Of a DNA stretch of 64,000 nucleotides, positions 24,041-32,651 are shown one piece after another. The first letter of the stretch is position 1, and every line of letters starts with the position of its first letter. Position numbers and translations under genes: made by a program. The notes under the pieces were generated by a model, which did not search any database, was not told the DNA's origin, and was given only the letters and a program-made list of their open reading frames with translations. The stretch comes from Butyricicoccus_A sp963588905 (GTDB lineage Bacteria > Bacillota > Clostridia > Oscillospirales > Butyricicoccaceae). Location: the NCBI GenBank assembly GCA_963588905.1, contig CAVAJF010000006.1:97618-161617 (forward strand), in the 5' to 3' direction.

Positions 24041-24086
24041 AATCGGCTATACTTCCAGTATCACAAATCTGGAAGGAGTCGATACT

Positions 24087-24695
24087 ATGATGTATCATAC
24101 CAGTGCTTTGCGGCGCAAATGGGAGCTTACGCTTGCGCTGACGTTGTTTTTTGTTGTATGCTATGCGGCATTTTGCGGTGCGCAGCAGGAAAAACTGTCG
24201 CAAGAGGTATTCCGCCTGCGCGTTGTCGCCAATTCGGATACAGACGTTGACCAAGCTATAAAATTGCGGGTGCGTGATCGAGTACTTACAGTTGTACAGC
24301 CTTTACAGGCGCAAGCGACCGATCGGCAGGACATGAGAAATCTCTTGCAGGCGCATATGCAAGAAATCACCGATGCGGCACAGCGGGAAATTTATTCCTG
24401 CGGCGGTACACAGTTGGTGAAAGCACGATTGGCAAGGGAGTGGTATCCGACGAGACAGTACGATACCTTTTCGCTTCCGGCGGGATGGTATGACGGATTG
24501 CAGCTGCGCATTGGAGAAGCTCGCGGACACAATTGGTGGTGCGTTGTGTATCCGTCGTTGTGCTTTGATGCGGCAAAAGGGGAAACAACCTTGACAGAGG
24601 AGGAAAGAAATTTCATTCATCAATCGGGAGCATCATGCGAAATTCGATTTCGGACAGCGGAACTGCTGGGAAATTTGCGCAAAATCGTCTCCTGA
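24087..24695 (+). CDS. spoIIR: Stage II sporulation protein R (SpoIIR)
   Basis: Forespore-made signalling protein exported to activate SpoIIGA and hence sigma-E in the mother cell. The start is ATG 24087 (GGAAGGAG upstream), giving 202 residues; a longer upstream frame overlaps ispE and is rejected. There is an N-terminal membrane/signal segment (LTLALTLFFVVCYAAFCGA), the RLRVVANSDTDVDQAIKLRV block and a C-terminal GHNWWCVVYPSLC block, both diagnostic. It is direct evidence of sporulation ancestry. Confidence 0.95.
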   Translation: MMYHTSALRRKWELTLALTLFFVVCYAAFCGAQQEKLSQEVFRLRVVANSDTDVDQAIKLRVRDRVLTVVQPLQAQATDRQDMRNLLQAHMQEITDAAQREIYSCGGTQLVKARLAREWYPTRQYDTFSLPAGWYDGLQLRIGEARGHNWWCVVYPSLCFDAAKGETTLTEEERNFIHQSGASCEIRFRTAELLGNLRKIVS

Positions 24696-24713
24696 TAGGA
24701 AGGAACAAAAATT

Positions 24714-26165
24714 ATGGTGGATAAACAACAAAAAAGTACACAGCAGGGACGAAAAGCGTATTTGCCGCTCTTCCTATTGGTGCTGTTTATCATACAGCCG
24801 GTCATGGATGTCTTGTCGTATTGGCTGACAGAATGCGGCGTGAGCAATACAGTCTCTCTGCTTTTGCGCTTTTTTGTCCTGTTCGGGACAGGAGCTTTGG
24901 GATTTGTCCTGAGCAGACATAAAAAAATATATTTGCTGTTTGGCGGTATCGTGCTGATATTTGCTGTATTGCATGGAGGGGCCTGTATATCCGCCGGATA
25001 TGAGGGCTGGCAAAATCCGGTCTATGATTTGACCAATTACATTCGCGTTGTACAGATTCCGCTGTTTACGATGTGTTTTATCACCTTTTTGCGAGAGACC
25101 GGCGAGGAAGGCTATCAGACCATCGAGCGGGGCTTTGTTATCAACTTTGGCTTGATTGTGCTGGTGGAGATCCTCAGCACGGTGACAGGAACCGATCCGC
25201 ACACCTATGCGAATAAACAAATTGGCGTGCTGGGATGGTTTTATTTTGCCAATTCCCAGAGTGCGATTTTATCCGCAATGGTTCCTGTTATTTTGATAAA
25301 AGCACTGCGCAGCGAAAAGCTGTCTGTGTTTGTTGGCAGCACAGCTGTTTGTTTTGGTGTGCTGTATGCATTTGCCACTCGTCTGTCGTACTTAGCAATA
25401 TTTATTTGTGCCATTGGATTGATACTGGTGATGCTGCTCAGCCGCAAGGTGAAGAAAAGAGCGGTGGCGGTACTTTTGATTGGCGCAGTTGTGTGCGGCG
25501 TGGGATTTCCTGTGTCTCCGATGTACAAAAATCAAGCAGCGCATATGAAAATTGTGCAGCAAAAACAGCTGCAAGCGGATGCGATGATTGAGGAACAGGA
25601 AAAACTTCATCACACGACGGTAGAAAAATCACCGGAAACTTGTCTGCTTCCGGTATATGAGGAGCATTTGGGCGGATTGGTGGATCGATTTGGTGCCTCG
25701 CGCGTGATGCAGGCATACGGTTATACCAGTGATGCGGAACGCTTGTCAGGCTGGCGAGAGATGAAATTGATCTATTGTCGATTTTTGATGGAAGATGCCG
25801 GCAAGTCAGCAATGTTGTTTGGTCTGGATCTTTCGGATATGACGTGGAAAAATGAAAACTATGATGTGGAAAATGATCTGCACGGCATCTACTATCTGTA
25901 CGGTATCGTTGGTCTGGCACTGTTTGTTGTATTTTTGCTATATTTTGCGGTTCTCATTTTGCGGGCACTGCTACAGGATTTCAAGAAATATATGACATGG
26001 GAAGCCGGTGCTTTTGGAATTTCCCTGTGTTTGCTGCTTCTGCATGTCTATTGCACGGCGGGTGTCCTGCGCAGACCGAATGCGTCGTTCTATCTTTCAG
26101 TCGTGCTGGCAGTGATTTATTATTTGGTGAAAATACGAACATATCCTACACAGCCGAAACCTTGA
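24714..26165 (+). CDS. O-antigen ligase-like polytopic membrane protein, copy 1
   Basis: 483 residues with about ten hydrophobic segments and one large external loop (about 260-370), the layout of the O-antigen ligase/WzyE-type (Wzy_C) superfamily. These enzymes polymerise or ligate lipid-linked glycans on the outer membrane face. Gram-positive members act on capsule or teichoic polymers. The frame begins after GGAAGG 18 bases past spoIIR. The block ENDLHGIYYLYGIVGLALF is repeated almost unchanged in the next gene, a clear tandem paralogue. No other glycan gene is adjacent. Confidence 0.72.
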   Translation: MVDKQQKSTQQGRKAYLPLFLLVLFIIQPVMDVLSYWLTECGVSNTVSLLLRFFVLFGTGALGFVLSRHKKIYLLFGGIVLIFAVLHGGACISAGYEGWQNPVYDLTNYIRVVQIPLFTMCFITFLRETGEEGYQTIERGFVINFGLIVLVEILSTVTGTDPHTYANKQIGVLGWFYFANSQSAILSAMVPVILIKALRSEKLSVFVGSTAVCFGVLYAFATRLSYLAIFICAIGLILVMLLSRKVKKRAVAVLLIGAVVCGVGFPVSPMYKNQAAHMKIVQQKQLQADAMIEEQEKLHHTTVEKSPETCLLPVYEEHLGGLVDRFGASRVMQAYGYTSDAERLSGWREMKLIYCRFLMEDAGKSAMLFGLDLSDMTWKNENYDVENDLHGIYYLYGIVGLALFVVFLLYFAVLILRALLQDFKKYMTWEAGAFGISLCLLLLHVYCTAGVLRRPNASFYLSVVLAVIYYLVKIRTYPTQPKP

Positions 26166-26190
26166 CTTTTGTCGAATGAAACGGTATAAT
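26162..26190 (+). promoter_or_regulatory. Promoter of O-antigen ligase-like copy 2
   Basis: TTGACT (26162-26167), 17 bp, consensus TATAAT (26185-26190). It overlaps the stop codon of copy 1, so copy 2 is transcribed on its own after an 80-base leader. Confidence 0.75.
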
Positions 26191-26272
26191 GTGTGGCGTT
26201 CTATATGGGATAAATGCAACAAAAAAGTTCCGTCAGCAGACGGAATGGAAAGGATTTACAGGACTTTATATT

Positions 26273-27781
26273 ATGGTAGCAATATTTGAACGCTGGAGAG
26301 AATGGTTAAAAAAGCATCTCGCGGCCATCATTGTACTTTTGTTTGCAGTACAGCCGCTGATGGATATTTGTTCTTTCTGGCTGGATAAGCTGGGCATGAG
26401 TACCGCGACAACGCTGCTGCTTCGCATGTTGGTGTTTGCGTTGACGGCACTGATCGGCTTCTGCTTATCTGACAAAAAACGATATTATTGGGCGCTGGCG
26501 GCGATCTGTGCAGTATTTTTTGTATGCCACGCTGTGAGCTGTGCGCGCGCCGGATATATCAGCCCGTTTGCGGATTTGACGAACTATATTCGCGTCATTC
26601 AGATTCCGATCTTTGCGCTGTGCTTGATTACATTTTTGCGGGCAGATACACACAGCTATCATTGGGTTGGTGTTGGCTTTGCGGTATCTTTTGCGATTAT
26701 CACTACTGTAGTCATACTTAGCGTTGTGACGGGAACCAATCCATATACATATGTCGATGACCAGATGGGCATTCTGGGTTGGTTTTCTACGACCAATTCA
26801 CAGGCTTCCATTGTCAGCATGATGACGCCGATTTTGATTTGTATGGCGTATCGGTCAGAGAAAACATGGCTGTTTGCGGCAACTGCCGTGCTGTCGTGCG
26901 CACAGCTGTATTTTCTTGGTACACGACTGGCGTATATGGCGATTTTCGTTTCGATTTTTGGCACGATTTTTGTCGCTATCCTGTGTGGAGAAATGAAAAA
27001 GCTGCGCTGCGGCATCCTGCTGCTTGTTGCAGTTGTCTGCGTACTGGGCGTGAAGCAGTCTCCGATGTATCAGCATCAGCAGACCTATTCACAGTTCATG
27101 GAAGAAAAGCAGACCGTACTCAACTCTATGAGTGCAGACCGCGGTACAACGGTTACGAAAGAAGAAGTGAAGGATGCAGAAAAGGGAAATTCTTCGCTGG
27201 AATTGCTGCATACAATGAATCAGATTTACTGCTATTACCGCTCGGATCTGGTTCAGCGCTTTGGCGTAGAGCGTGTGATGAAAAAGTGTAATTTTTCCAA
27301 TGATGTATCTCAGATGACTGCGGCGCGCAAAACAAAAATTATCTTTTGTGAGCTGCTCATGGATGAGATGCCGGAAACTTCCAAGCTGTTTGGCATTGAA
27401 CGCGATCACATGAATTATAAGGGAGAAAGCTATGATGTTGAGAACGACTTCCATGGCATTTATTTCTTGTACGGTGCAGTTGGTTTGGCACTGTTCCTGA
27501 TATTCCTTGCCTATTTCGCCGTTCTGATTGTGATTGCATTGGTTCGCAATATCCAGAAGTATTTTACTCTGGAAGCGGGCGCCTATGGTATGGCGTTCCT
27601 GCTGGCGCTTGCCAACGCATACAATACAGCGGGCATTTTGCGCAGGCCAAATGCTTCGTTTTATCTGTCCGTGATTCTTGCTGTCATTTTCTATTTGACA
27701 CGCATCAAGCAGTATCCGGAGACACAGCCGAAGGGCGTGTTCGCTCTGTTTGGCAAGAAGAAAAAAACAAAAGAAAGCTAA
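26273..27781 (+). CDS. O-antigen ligase-like polytopic membrane protein, copy 2
   Basis: 502 residues from ATG 26273 (AGGA 9 bases upstream); the upstream in-frame ATG at 26189 lies inside the promoter and is rejected. Same architecture as copy 1: QPLMDICSFWLDKLG at the N-terminus, FADLTNYIRVIQIPIF, a long external loop, and ENDFHGIYFLYGAVGLALF near the C-terminus. The tail is longer and basic (FGKKKKTKES). Divergence is concentrated in the external loop, which would suit different acceptors or a repurposed copy (inference). Confidence 0.72.
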   Translation: MVAIFERWREWLKKHLAAIIVLLFAVQPLMDICSFWLDKLGMSTATTLLLRMLVFALTALIGFCLSDKKRYYWALAAICAVFFVCHAVSCARAGYISPFADLTNYIRVIQIPIFALCLITFLRADTHSYHWVGVGFAVSFAIITTVVILSVVTGTNPYTYVDDQMGILGWFSTTNSQASIVSMMTPILICMAYRSEKTWLFAATAVLSCAQLYFLGTRLAYMAIFVSIFGTIFVAILCGEMKKLRCGILLLVAVVCVLGVKQSPMYQHQQTYSQFMEEKQTVLNSMSADRGTTVTKEEVKDAEKGNSSLELLHTMNQIYCYYRSDLVQRFGVERVMKKCNFSNDVSQMTAARKTKIIFCELLMDEMPETSKLFGIERDHMNYKGESYDVENDFHGIYFLYGAVGLALFLIFLAYFAVLIVIALVRNIQKYFTLEAGAYGMAFLLALANAYNTAGILRRPNASFYLSVILAVIFYLTRIKQYPETQPKGVFALFGKKKKTKES

Positions 27782-27786
27782 AGTAT

Positions 27787-27820
27787 AAATCCTGTCCAGA
27801 GCGATCTGGGCGGGATTTTT
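27787..27820 (+). terminator. Terminator of O-antigen ligase-like copy 2
   Basis: Stem with G-U pairs (27787-27800 with 27805-27818), then a T-run. Confidence 0.7.
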
Positions 27821-27862
27821 CATCAAACAAACGCATATACTTGACAAATAGAGGTGATTGGA

Positions 27863-28540
27863 TTGGCGAAACGACGCAAACGATTTTCCAAAAAAAAGAA
27901 AAGACTGCTGCGCTGGACGATTTTTCTGCTTGCCGCGGCAGCTTGTGCCTTATATCTTGCCTTTCAGCAGCCAGACGAACAGCAATCCTCCGATGCACCA
28001 GAACAAATTGCAGGCATTTCGGTACATACCAAATATATTCCGGAAGATTCACAGGCGCGTTCGGGCCGCAAACGCGAGATTCATTATATTGTCATTCATG
28101 AGACCGACAATACGGGTGCTCATGCGACAGCAAAGGCGCACAGTGAATATTTACAGGAGAACTGCTGGAAGGAACAGAAAAGCTGGCATTATACGGTAGA
28201 TGACCATGAAATTTGGCATCATCTCCCGGATAAGGAAGTAGGATACCATGCAGGCGACAGCAGCTGGAAAGAAGGCGGCAATCGAAATGGTATCGGCATT
28301 GAGCTGTGTGTCAATCAAGGCGGAGATTTTGACCAGACCATGCACAATGCCGCCCAGCTGACGGCATATTTGTTGTTGAAATACGACTTGACGATAGATG
28401 CCGTCAAAAAGCATCAGGATTTCTCCGGAAAAATTTGTCCCTCAACGATTATTGAAACCAATCGTTGGCAGGAATTTCTGCATCTTGTGCAAGAGGATTA
28501 TACGGCGCAAAAAACACAAGCGCAAAATACTAGTGCATAA
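27863..28540 (+). CDS. Membrane-anchored N-acetylmuramoyl-L-alanine amidase
   Basis: Peptidoglycan amidase (Amidase_2/PGRP fold) that cuts between MurNAc and the stem peptide. The start is probably TTG 27863, 6 bases after GAGGTG; the GTG at 27854 lies inside that ribosome site. This gives 225 residues: a basic N-terminus, one membrane segment (WTIFLLAAAACALYLAF), then the amidase domain. Zinc and catalytic marks are VIHETDNT, WHYTVDD, GYHAGDSSW and HQDFSGKICPS. It probably acts at the outer membrane face. It may belong to sporulation/germination or cell-wall turnover; context does not decide. Confidence 0.87.
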   Translation: MAKRRKRFSKKKKRLLRWTIFLLAAAACALYLAFQQPDEQQSSDAPEQIAGISVHTKYIPEDSQARSGRKREIHYIVIHETDNTGAHATAKAHSEYLQENCWKEQKSWHYTVDDHEIWHHLPDKEVGYHAGDSSWKEGGNRNGIGIELCVNQGGDFDQTMHNAAQLTAYLLLKYDLTIDAVKKHQDFSGKICPSTIIETNRWQEFLHLVQEDYTAQKTQAQNTSA

Positions 28541-28594
28541 AATGTGCGCGACAGGGAATGCTACTACCGAATCAATAAAGAGGAGGACATGAAC

Positions 28595-28762
28595 ATGGAA
28601 AAATGTCATGCAAACAAGAGCATTCACTGCAGTGTTAACCAGTGCGCAAACCATTGCAGCACATCGGATTACTGCTCTCTGGACAGTGTACAGATTGGAA
28701 CCCATGAGATGAATCCGACGGAGAAAAAGTGCACGGACTGCAATTCCTTCAAGCTGGGATAA
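28595..28762 (+). CDS. DUF1540 cysteine-rich small protein
   Basis: 55 residues with eight cysteines in the DUF1540 pattern: C-x7-CSVNQCANHC, then a YCSLDSVQIGTHE block and CTDCNSF at the end. Likely a small zinc-binding protein; the family is common in spore-forming Clostridia and its function is unknown. AGGAGG lies 8 bases before ATG 28595, better spaced than for the ATG at 28589. Confidence 0.9.
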   Translation: MEKCHANKSIHCSVNQCANHCSTSDYCSLDSVQIGTHEMNPTEKKCTDCNSFKLG

Positions 28763-28788
28763 GCTGCTGAATTGTAGCGTATGACAAA

Positions 28789-28831
28789 ACATCCCCAGAC
28801 TAAGCCGAGAGGCGGCTTGGGCTGGGGATGT
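28789..28831. terminator. Bidirectional terminator
   Basis: Long nested hairpin: outer 10-bp stem (28789-28798 with 28822-28831) and inner AAGCCG/CGGCTT, between convergent genes. Confidence 0.75.
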
Positions 28832-28856
28832 GTGCTTTGTTTTGAGATTGTGCCGG

Positions 28857-29951
28857 TTATCTTGCTGTCATGATTCTCTGCACAATGGCGGCGAAGAATA
28901 CGATGATCGGAGCCATCTCTGTGCGGATGACGGATTGGAATGAGCCGCCCATCTGTGTGATGAGGTAGACATTGCTGCCGATATAGCAGGCAAAGAAAAT
29001 GACGGCAATCAGCAGAGCAAGACCTGCTGCCATGTGACCGAAGAAGCGAGCCTGCGGACGCAGGACGAACAGGGCAACCACATGCAGGGCTTCCAATGCG
29101 ACAACGATGTAACCGACGATGGAAAGGACAAACAGAGCGATGCGAATAACCAGCGATACAATAGTAGGATCACTCTGCGGAATCAGCCAGCTGACCAAAG
29201 AATTGAGGTCGGAGGATAGCGCGGACATGCTGGTTAAGCTAAACGTACCGCTTGCCGAAGCGACATTGAGTCCCAACCAATTCTGGAACAAAAAGAAGCA
29301 GATCAGTGCGGCACAAATCAAAGAAATCACGATCTGAATCAGACCCAAATCGCTTTTGCCAAAGATAGAGGAACCGGTGGGAATCGAAAAGGATTTTCCG
29401 GAGAAGAGCGACTTACTGCCGGACGAAGAGCTGCCGGAAGGGATCTTTAGTTTCCCGCGCAGCAGAAAATACGTAACAATCAGAGCAGCGATACTGAAAG
29501 TCGCGCGCATTTCGCCGCTGGAACGAACCAGTGTGGCGACACCGAGTGCACAGGCTGCATAAAATAGGATAAATTTTCCGGTCTTGCGCAGCAGAAAATA
29601 ACAGACAGCCGAACCAAGGCTGAGCAAAACGGAAATCCATGCAACATGAATCAGTGCCTGCACGCCGAACAGCGCATGAACAACAGTACAAATCAGCAGC
29701 CAGATTGATGCAATGCCGCTATATGCAGCAGAGGAACCGCCGGAGGAATTACCGCCGGACTTCTCTTTCTTGATAGAAATTTTAATTTTTCGCTTTTTTT
29801 GTTTTTGATTTTTATCTTCCTCCTGCGCAGGCTGCTTGTTCTTTTCCTGCTCCTCTTTTTTTATTTCCTCGGGAAAATTGGTCTCTGCGCCGCAGTAGGG
29901 ACAATATTTGACCCATTGATCGACCTTTTTTCCACATTCTCTGCAATACAT
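28857..29951 (-). CDS. Zinc-ribbon membrane protein of unknown function
   Basis: 364 residues. The N-terminus is a zinc ribbon (CRECGKKVDQWVKYCPYCG), followed by a highly charged Lys/Glu/Gln linker (about 28-65), a Gly/Ser stretch and then about seven to eight hydrophobic segments. The family is not named with confidence; zinc-ribbon plus polytopic proteins are common in Clostridia. It lies 18 bases after the CmpB gene in the same direction and may share its transcript. Confidence 0.7.
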   Translation of the reverse strand: MYCRECGKKVDQWVKYCPYCGAETNFPEEIKKEEQEKNKQPAQEEDKNQKQKKRKIKISIKKEKSGGNSSGGSSAAYSGIASIWLLICTVVHALFGVQALIHVAWISVLLSLGSAVCYFLLRKTGKFILFYAACALGVATLVRSSGEMRATFSIAALIVTYFLLRGKLKIPSGSSSSGSKSLFSGKSFSIPTGSSIFGKSDLGLIQIVISLICAALICFFLFQNWLGLNVASASGTFSLTSMSALSSDLNSLVSWLIPQSDPTIVSLVIRIALFVLSIVGYIVVALEALHVVALFVLRPQARFFGHMAAGLALLIAVIFFACYIGSNVYLITQMGGSFQSVIRTEMAPIIVFFAAIVQRIMTAR

Positions 29952-29969
29952 ACAATAAACACCTTCTAT

Positions 29970-30770
29970 TTATTTGTTTTTCTTTTGTTTTTTCAGAGTT
30001 TCCAACAACGTATCCCAGTATTCACGCGGATGCTTCTGGACATTGGGGCGGAAGCCCTTGATGCGGGACAGCGCACGGCGATGTGCCGGATTGATGGAAC
30101 GAGTCATGCGCTCGAAATTCTGGCGAGAGAATCGCTGCTTTTCTTCTGCAATACGCTGGCTCAAGCCCAATTGCTTTTCGGTGAGATTGGAGACAAACTG
30201 TTCCATGTGCTGGTTGATGGTTTCTTCGGCGTCCTTCATCAGAGCGTCCAATCGTGTCAATGCGGACAGCGTCAGAGCCAAGTCGGCAGCAAACAACGCC
30301 ATCAACGCCAGAGAAATGCCTTCCATGGCAAGCGGCGGAATGCTGGTTGTGTGCGAGCTGATAAAGGGATACAGCTTGAACACGATGAATACACCGGCGC
30401 AGCCGAATAACAGCGAAGCGGGAAGGCAGATTCTGCCGTTGAGATTGAGCGGCAAATTGCTGTAATCCCACCAGTACGCGTGAAACCATCGTTCCAATGC
30501 CCAAGAGGTGAGGTATTCCATGATCGCGCTGCCGACCATAGAGATAAGAAATACCTGCCATACGGTGAGAGTTGGGATGTGATTGAAATCTAAGAGGTCG
30601 ATGACAATGGAAATCGTAATCGCACCGAAGCCATAGATCGGACAGATCGGGCCGTATAAGAATCCACGATTGGCCCACTGCCGCTGTGTTGCTGTGCAAT
30701 ACACGGTTTCAAAGCACCAGCCCAAAAAGCTGTAGACGAGGAACCAGACGAAATATCGGCTAATAATCAT
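29970..30770 (-). CDS. CmpB-type putative ABC transporter permease (PF06541)
   Basis: 266 residues with five or six N-terminal membrane segments and a long charged C-terminal helix (about 190-266). The start ISRYFVWFLVYSFLGWCFET and NRGFLYGPICPIYGFGA are the hallmark of the ABC_trans_CmpB family. Despite the name, no ATPase is encoded nearby and the function is unproved. The family often sits beside HD-domain genes, as here: the HD gene overlaps its start by 4 bases. Confidence 0.85.
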   Translation of the reverse strand: MIISRYFVWFLVYSFLGWCFETVYCTATQRQWANRGFLYGPICPIYGFGAITISIVIDLLDFNHIPTLTVWQVFLISMVGSAIMEYLTSWALERWFHAYWWDYSNLPLNLNGRICLPASLLFGCAGVFIVFKLYPFISSHTTSIPPLAMEGISLALMALFAADLALTLSALTRLDALMKDAEETINQHMEQFVSNLTEKQLGLSQRIAEEKQRFSRQNFERMTRSINPAHRRALSRIKGFRPNVQKHPREYWDTLLETLKKQKKNK

Positions 30771-31258
30771 GCGTGTGTACGCTCCTTTCGCTTGCGAAGA
30801 AAGAGCGTTTCATATAAAGAACAATATTTATCTGCGATACATACGATCATTGCAGCACGAGAAGTCGGAACCTGTGTTAAGGTCAAGGGCCACATGTGGC
30901 AGCGGATGACATCCTGTGTTTGTTTGCTGATGCGGAAATAGTGCTGGGCATTTTTGCGAGCAGCTTCCGGATGACTGAAGCCGTGCAGAGGATGCTCGTG
31001 GTTTTCGTCCACATGCCAATCATATAGGTAAAAATCATGCAGCAATGCGCCGATAATCAGCGCCTTCTGGTTGGCACCGAGATGAAACCGGTTGTTGAGC
31101 CAGCAGCTCACTTCCGCTACATATTTGCAGTGCTGTAAGGTGGATACGGAACCGTGTTGAATATATGTGTTCATCTGCTGCACTTTGCTGTTTTTTAAGT
31201 AGGGACGCAGCAATTGACACAGTGCACGGCGCTCCTGCCAAGTTAAGGTGAATTTCAT
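30767..31258 (-). CDS. HD-domain phosphohydrolase
   Basis: 163 residues with the HD metal motif: the first His in QHCKYVAEVSCWL, the HD pair in LLHDFYLYD, and later histidines in RCHMWPLTL. Related proteins are nucleotide or phosphate-ester hydrolases; the substrate is unknown. It is translationally coupled (ATGA) to the CmpB-type membrane protein, so the two probably work together. Confidence 0.85.
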   Translation of the reverse strand: MKFTLTWQERRALCQLLRPYLKNSKVQQMNTYIQHGSVSTLQHCKYVAEVSCWLNNRFHLGANQKALIIGALLHDFYLYDWHVDENHEHPLHGFSHPEAARKNAQHYFRISKQTQDVIRCHMWPLTLTQVPTSRAAMIVCIADKYCSLYETLFLRKRKERTHA

Positions 31259-31444
31259 ATGTCAGCTCCTTTCTGTCGAATTTTGCATGGTTTCTTATGT
31301 ATATCATATCATAGATTATCTGGAAAAAGAAAACATTCAGAGAAAATTTAAGACTTTTTTAAAAATAGTACCGTTTTGTTCTCGTGAATGGTATACTAAA
31401 CAGAGATACCTCGATTTTTGAGAGAGAACAGAGGAGGTTTGACT

Positions 31445-31669
31445 ATGTGGCAAAAAGAAGACACGATCTATCGCGACTTGCGGGAACATTCGCTTGACCA
31501 GTGGTTGACGGACATGGAAGCACATGAAGATTTGCAGGTACGTGACGGCGTGCGTTTGGCGCGGGAGTATCTTGCGTATTTGAAGAAAGAAAATCAAAGA
31601 CTGCAAGAGCAGAATCAGCTGACACAGACCTATTTGAAAAAAGCCATCTTGGACAAGAGAAAACGGTGA
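31445..31669 (+). CDS. Small coiled-coil protein, unknown function
   Basis: 74 residues from ATG 31445, with AGGAGG 8 bases upstream. Acidic N-terminal half, then a predicted coiled-coil helix (EYLAYLKKENQRLQEQNQLT) and a basic tail. No family recognised. It is followed 9 bases later by the FAH-family gene and probably shares its transcript. Confidence 0.65.
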   Translation: MWQKEDTIYRDLREHSLDQWLTDMEAHEDLQVRDGVRLAREYLAYLKKENQRLQEQNQLTQTYLKKAILDKRKR

Positions 31670-31678
31670 GGAAAACGC

Positions 31679-32542
31679 ATGAAATTTTTTCAGTATTATG
31701 ACGAAGCACACAACATTTGCTTGGGATTCTGCCATGGCGACATGCTGGCAGACGCACAGGCAAGTGTGGCAAAGAGCGGAGCACAGCTGCCGACAACATT
31801 AACGGATGTATTAAACAGCACAGATCAGGCGGCAATTTTGACAGCTTATCAGAAGCTGGAGCCAGTTGCCATTGCCGGTGACGTTTCGTTTGCTCCGGCA
31901 GTATCTGAGCCGGAAAAAATTATTTGTATTGGTTTGAACTACAAGGCGCATATGGACGAAATTGGATTTACGCGAGATCGAGAATTCCCGCCAGTATTTC
32001 CGAAATATCCATCGTCGCTGGTGGGACATGAGCATCCGATTCACCTGCCGAAGGACGGCGAGCAGTTTGATTACGAGGCGGAGCTTGTGATTGTCATGGG
32101 GCGTGAAGCGCATGAAGTCACAGTGGAACAGGCAAAAGCATGTATCTTTGGCTATACCGCAGGCAATGATTTCAGTGCACGCGATTTGCAGTTTAAGACC
32201 GGCCAGTGGCTGCTCGGCAAGGCGTGTGATGATTTTGCTCCGGCAGGCCCGTTTTTGGTCTCTGCAGACGAGCTTAATGCGGACCATCTGCCGATCAGCT
32301 GCTGTGTCAATGGCGAGCTGCGTCAGGACTCCAACACGGAGCATATGATTTTTTCCTGTGCGGAAATTGTCAGCTATCTGTCCCAATACATGACGCTCAA
32401 GCCCGGCGATATGATTTATTCCGGCACGCCGGAGGGTGTCATTCTCGGTATGCCGGATGAACAGAAAAAATGGCTGACACATGGCGATACGATAGAGGTA
32501 AGCATTGAAGGTATTGGCACGCTGCGCAATACCATCGCGTAA
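31679..32542 (+). CDS. Fumarylacetoacetate hydrolase-family protein
   Basis: 287 residues of the FAH fold, metal-dependent enzymes that hydrolyse or decarboxylate beta-diketo/oxo acids (acylpyruvases, oxaloacetate decarboxylases, HpcE-type enzymes). Family marks are IICIGLNYKAHMDEIG, the metal-binding glutamates in YEAELVIVMGRE, TAGNDFSARDLQ and YSGTPEGVILG. The short N-terminal domain (about 70 residues) precedes the core. The exact substrate cannot be read from context. Confidence 0.88.
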   Translation: MKFFQYYDEAHNICLGFCHGDMLADAQASVAKSGAQLPTTLTDVLNSTDQAAILTAYQKLEPVAIAGDVSFAPAVSEPEKIICIGLNYKAHMDEIGFTRDREFPPVFPKYPSSLVGHEHPIHLPKDGEQFDYEAELVIVMGREAHEVTVEQAKACIFGYTAGNDFSARDLQFKTGQWLLGKACDDFAPAGPFLVSADELNADHLPISCCVNGELRQDSNTEHMIFSCAEIVSYLSQYMTLKPGDMIYSGTPEGVILGMPDEQKKWLTHGDTIEVSIEGIGTLRNTIA

Positions 32543-32651
32543 CCATCATTTTTCAGAAATTTTGCGCAAAAGACCAGACGAACGGTTGATATACACGGTT
32601 TCTTCCCTTTTATACTAATAGATGAAAATCACAAGGGAAGAGGGGATTTGT

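Noticed and set aside
23925..24086. N-terminal extension of SpoIIR into ispE
   Set aside because: No ribosome site at that start and it would add a long non-homologous segment; GGAAGGAG points to 24087.
27841..27846. TTGACA as a -35 for the amidase gene
   Set aside because: The ribosome site begins 10 bases later, leaving no room for a -10 and leader.
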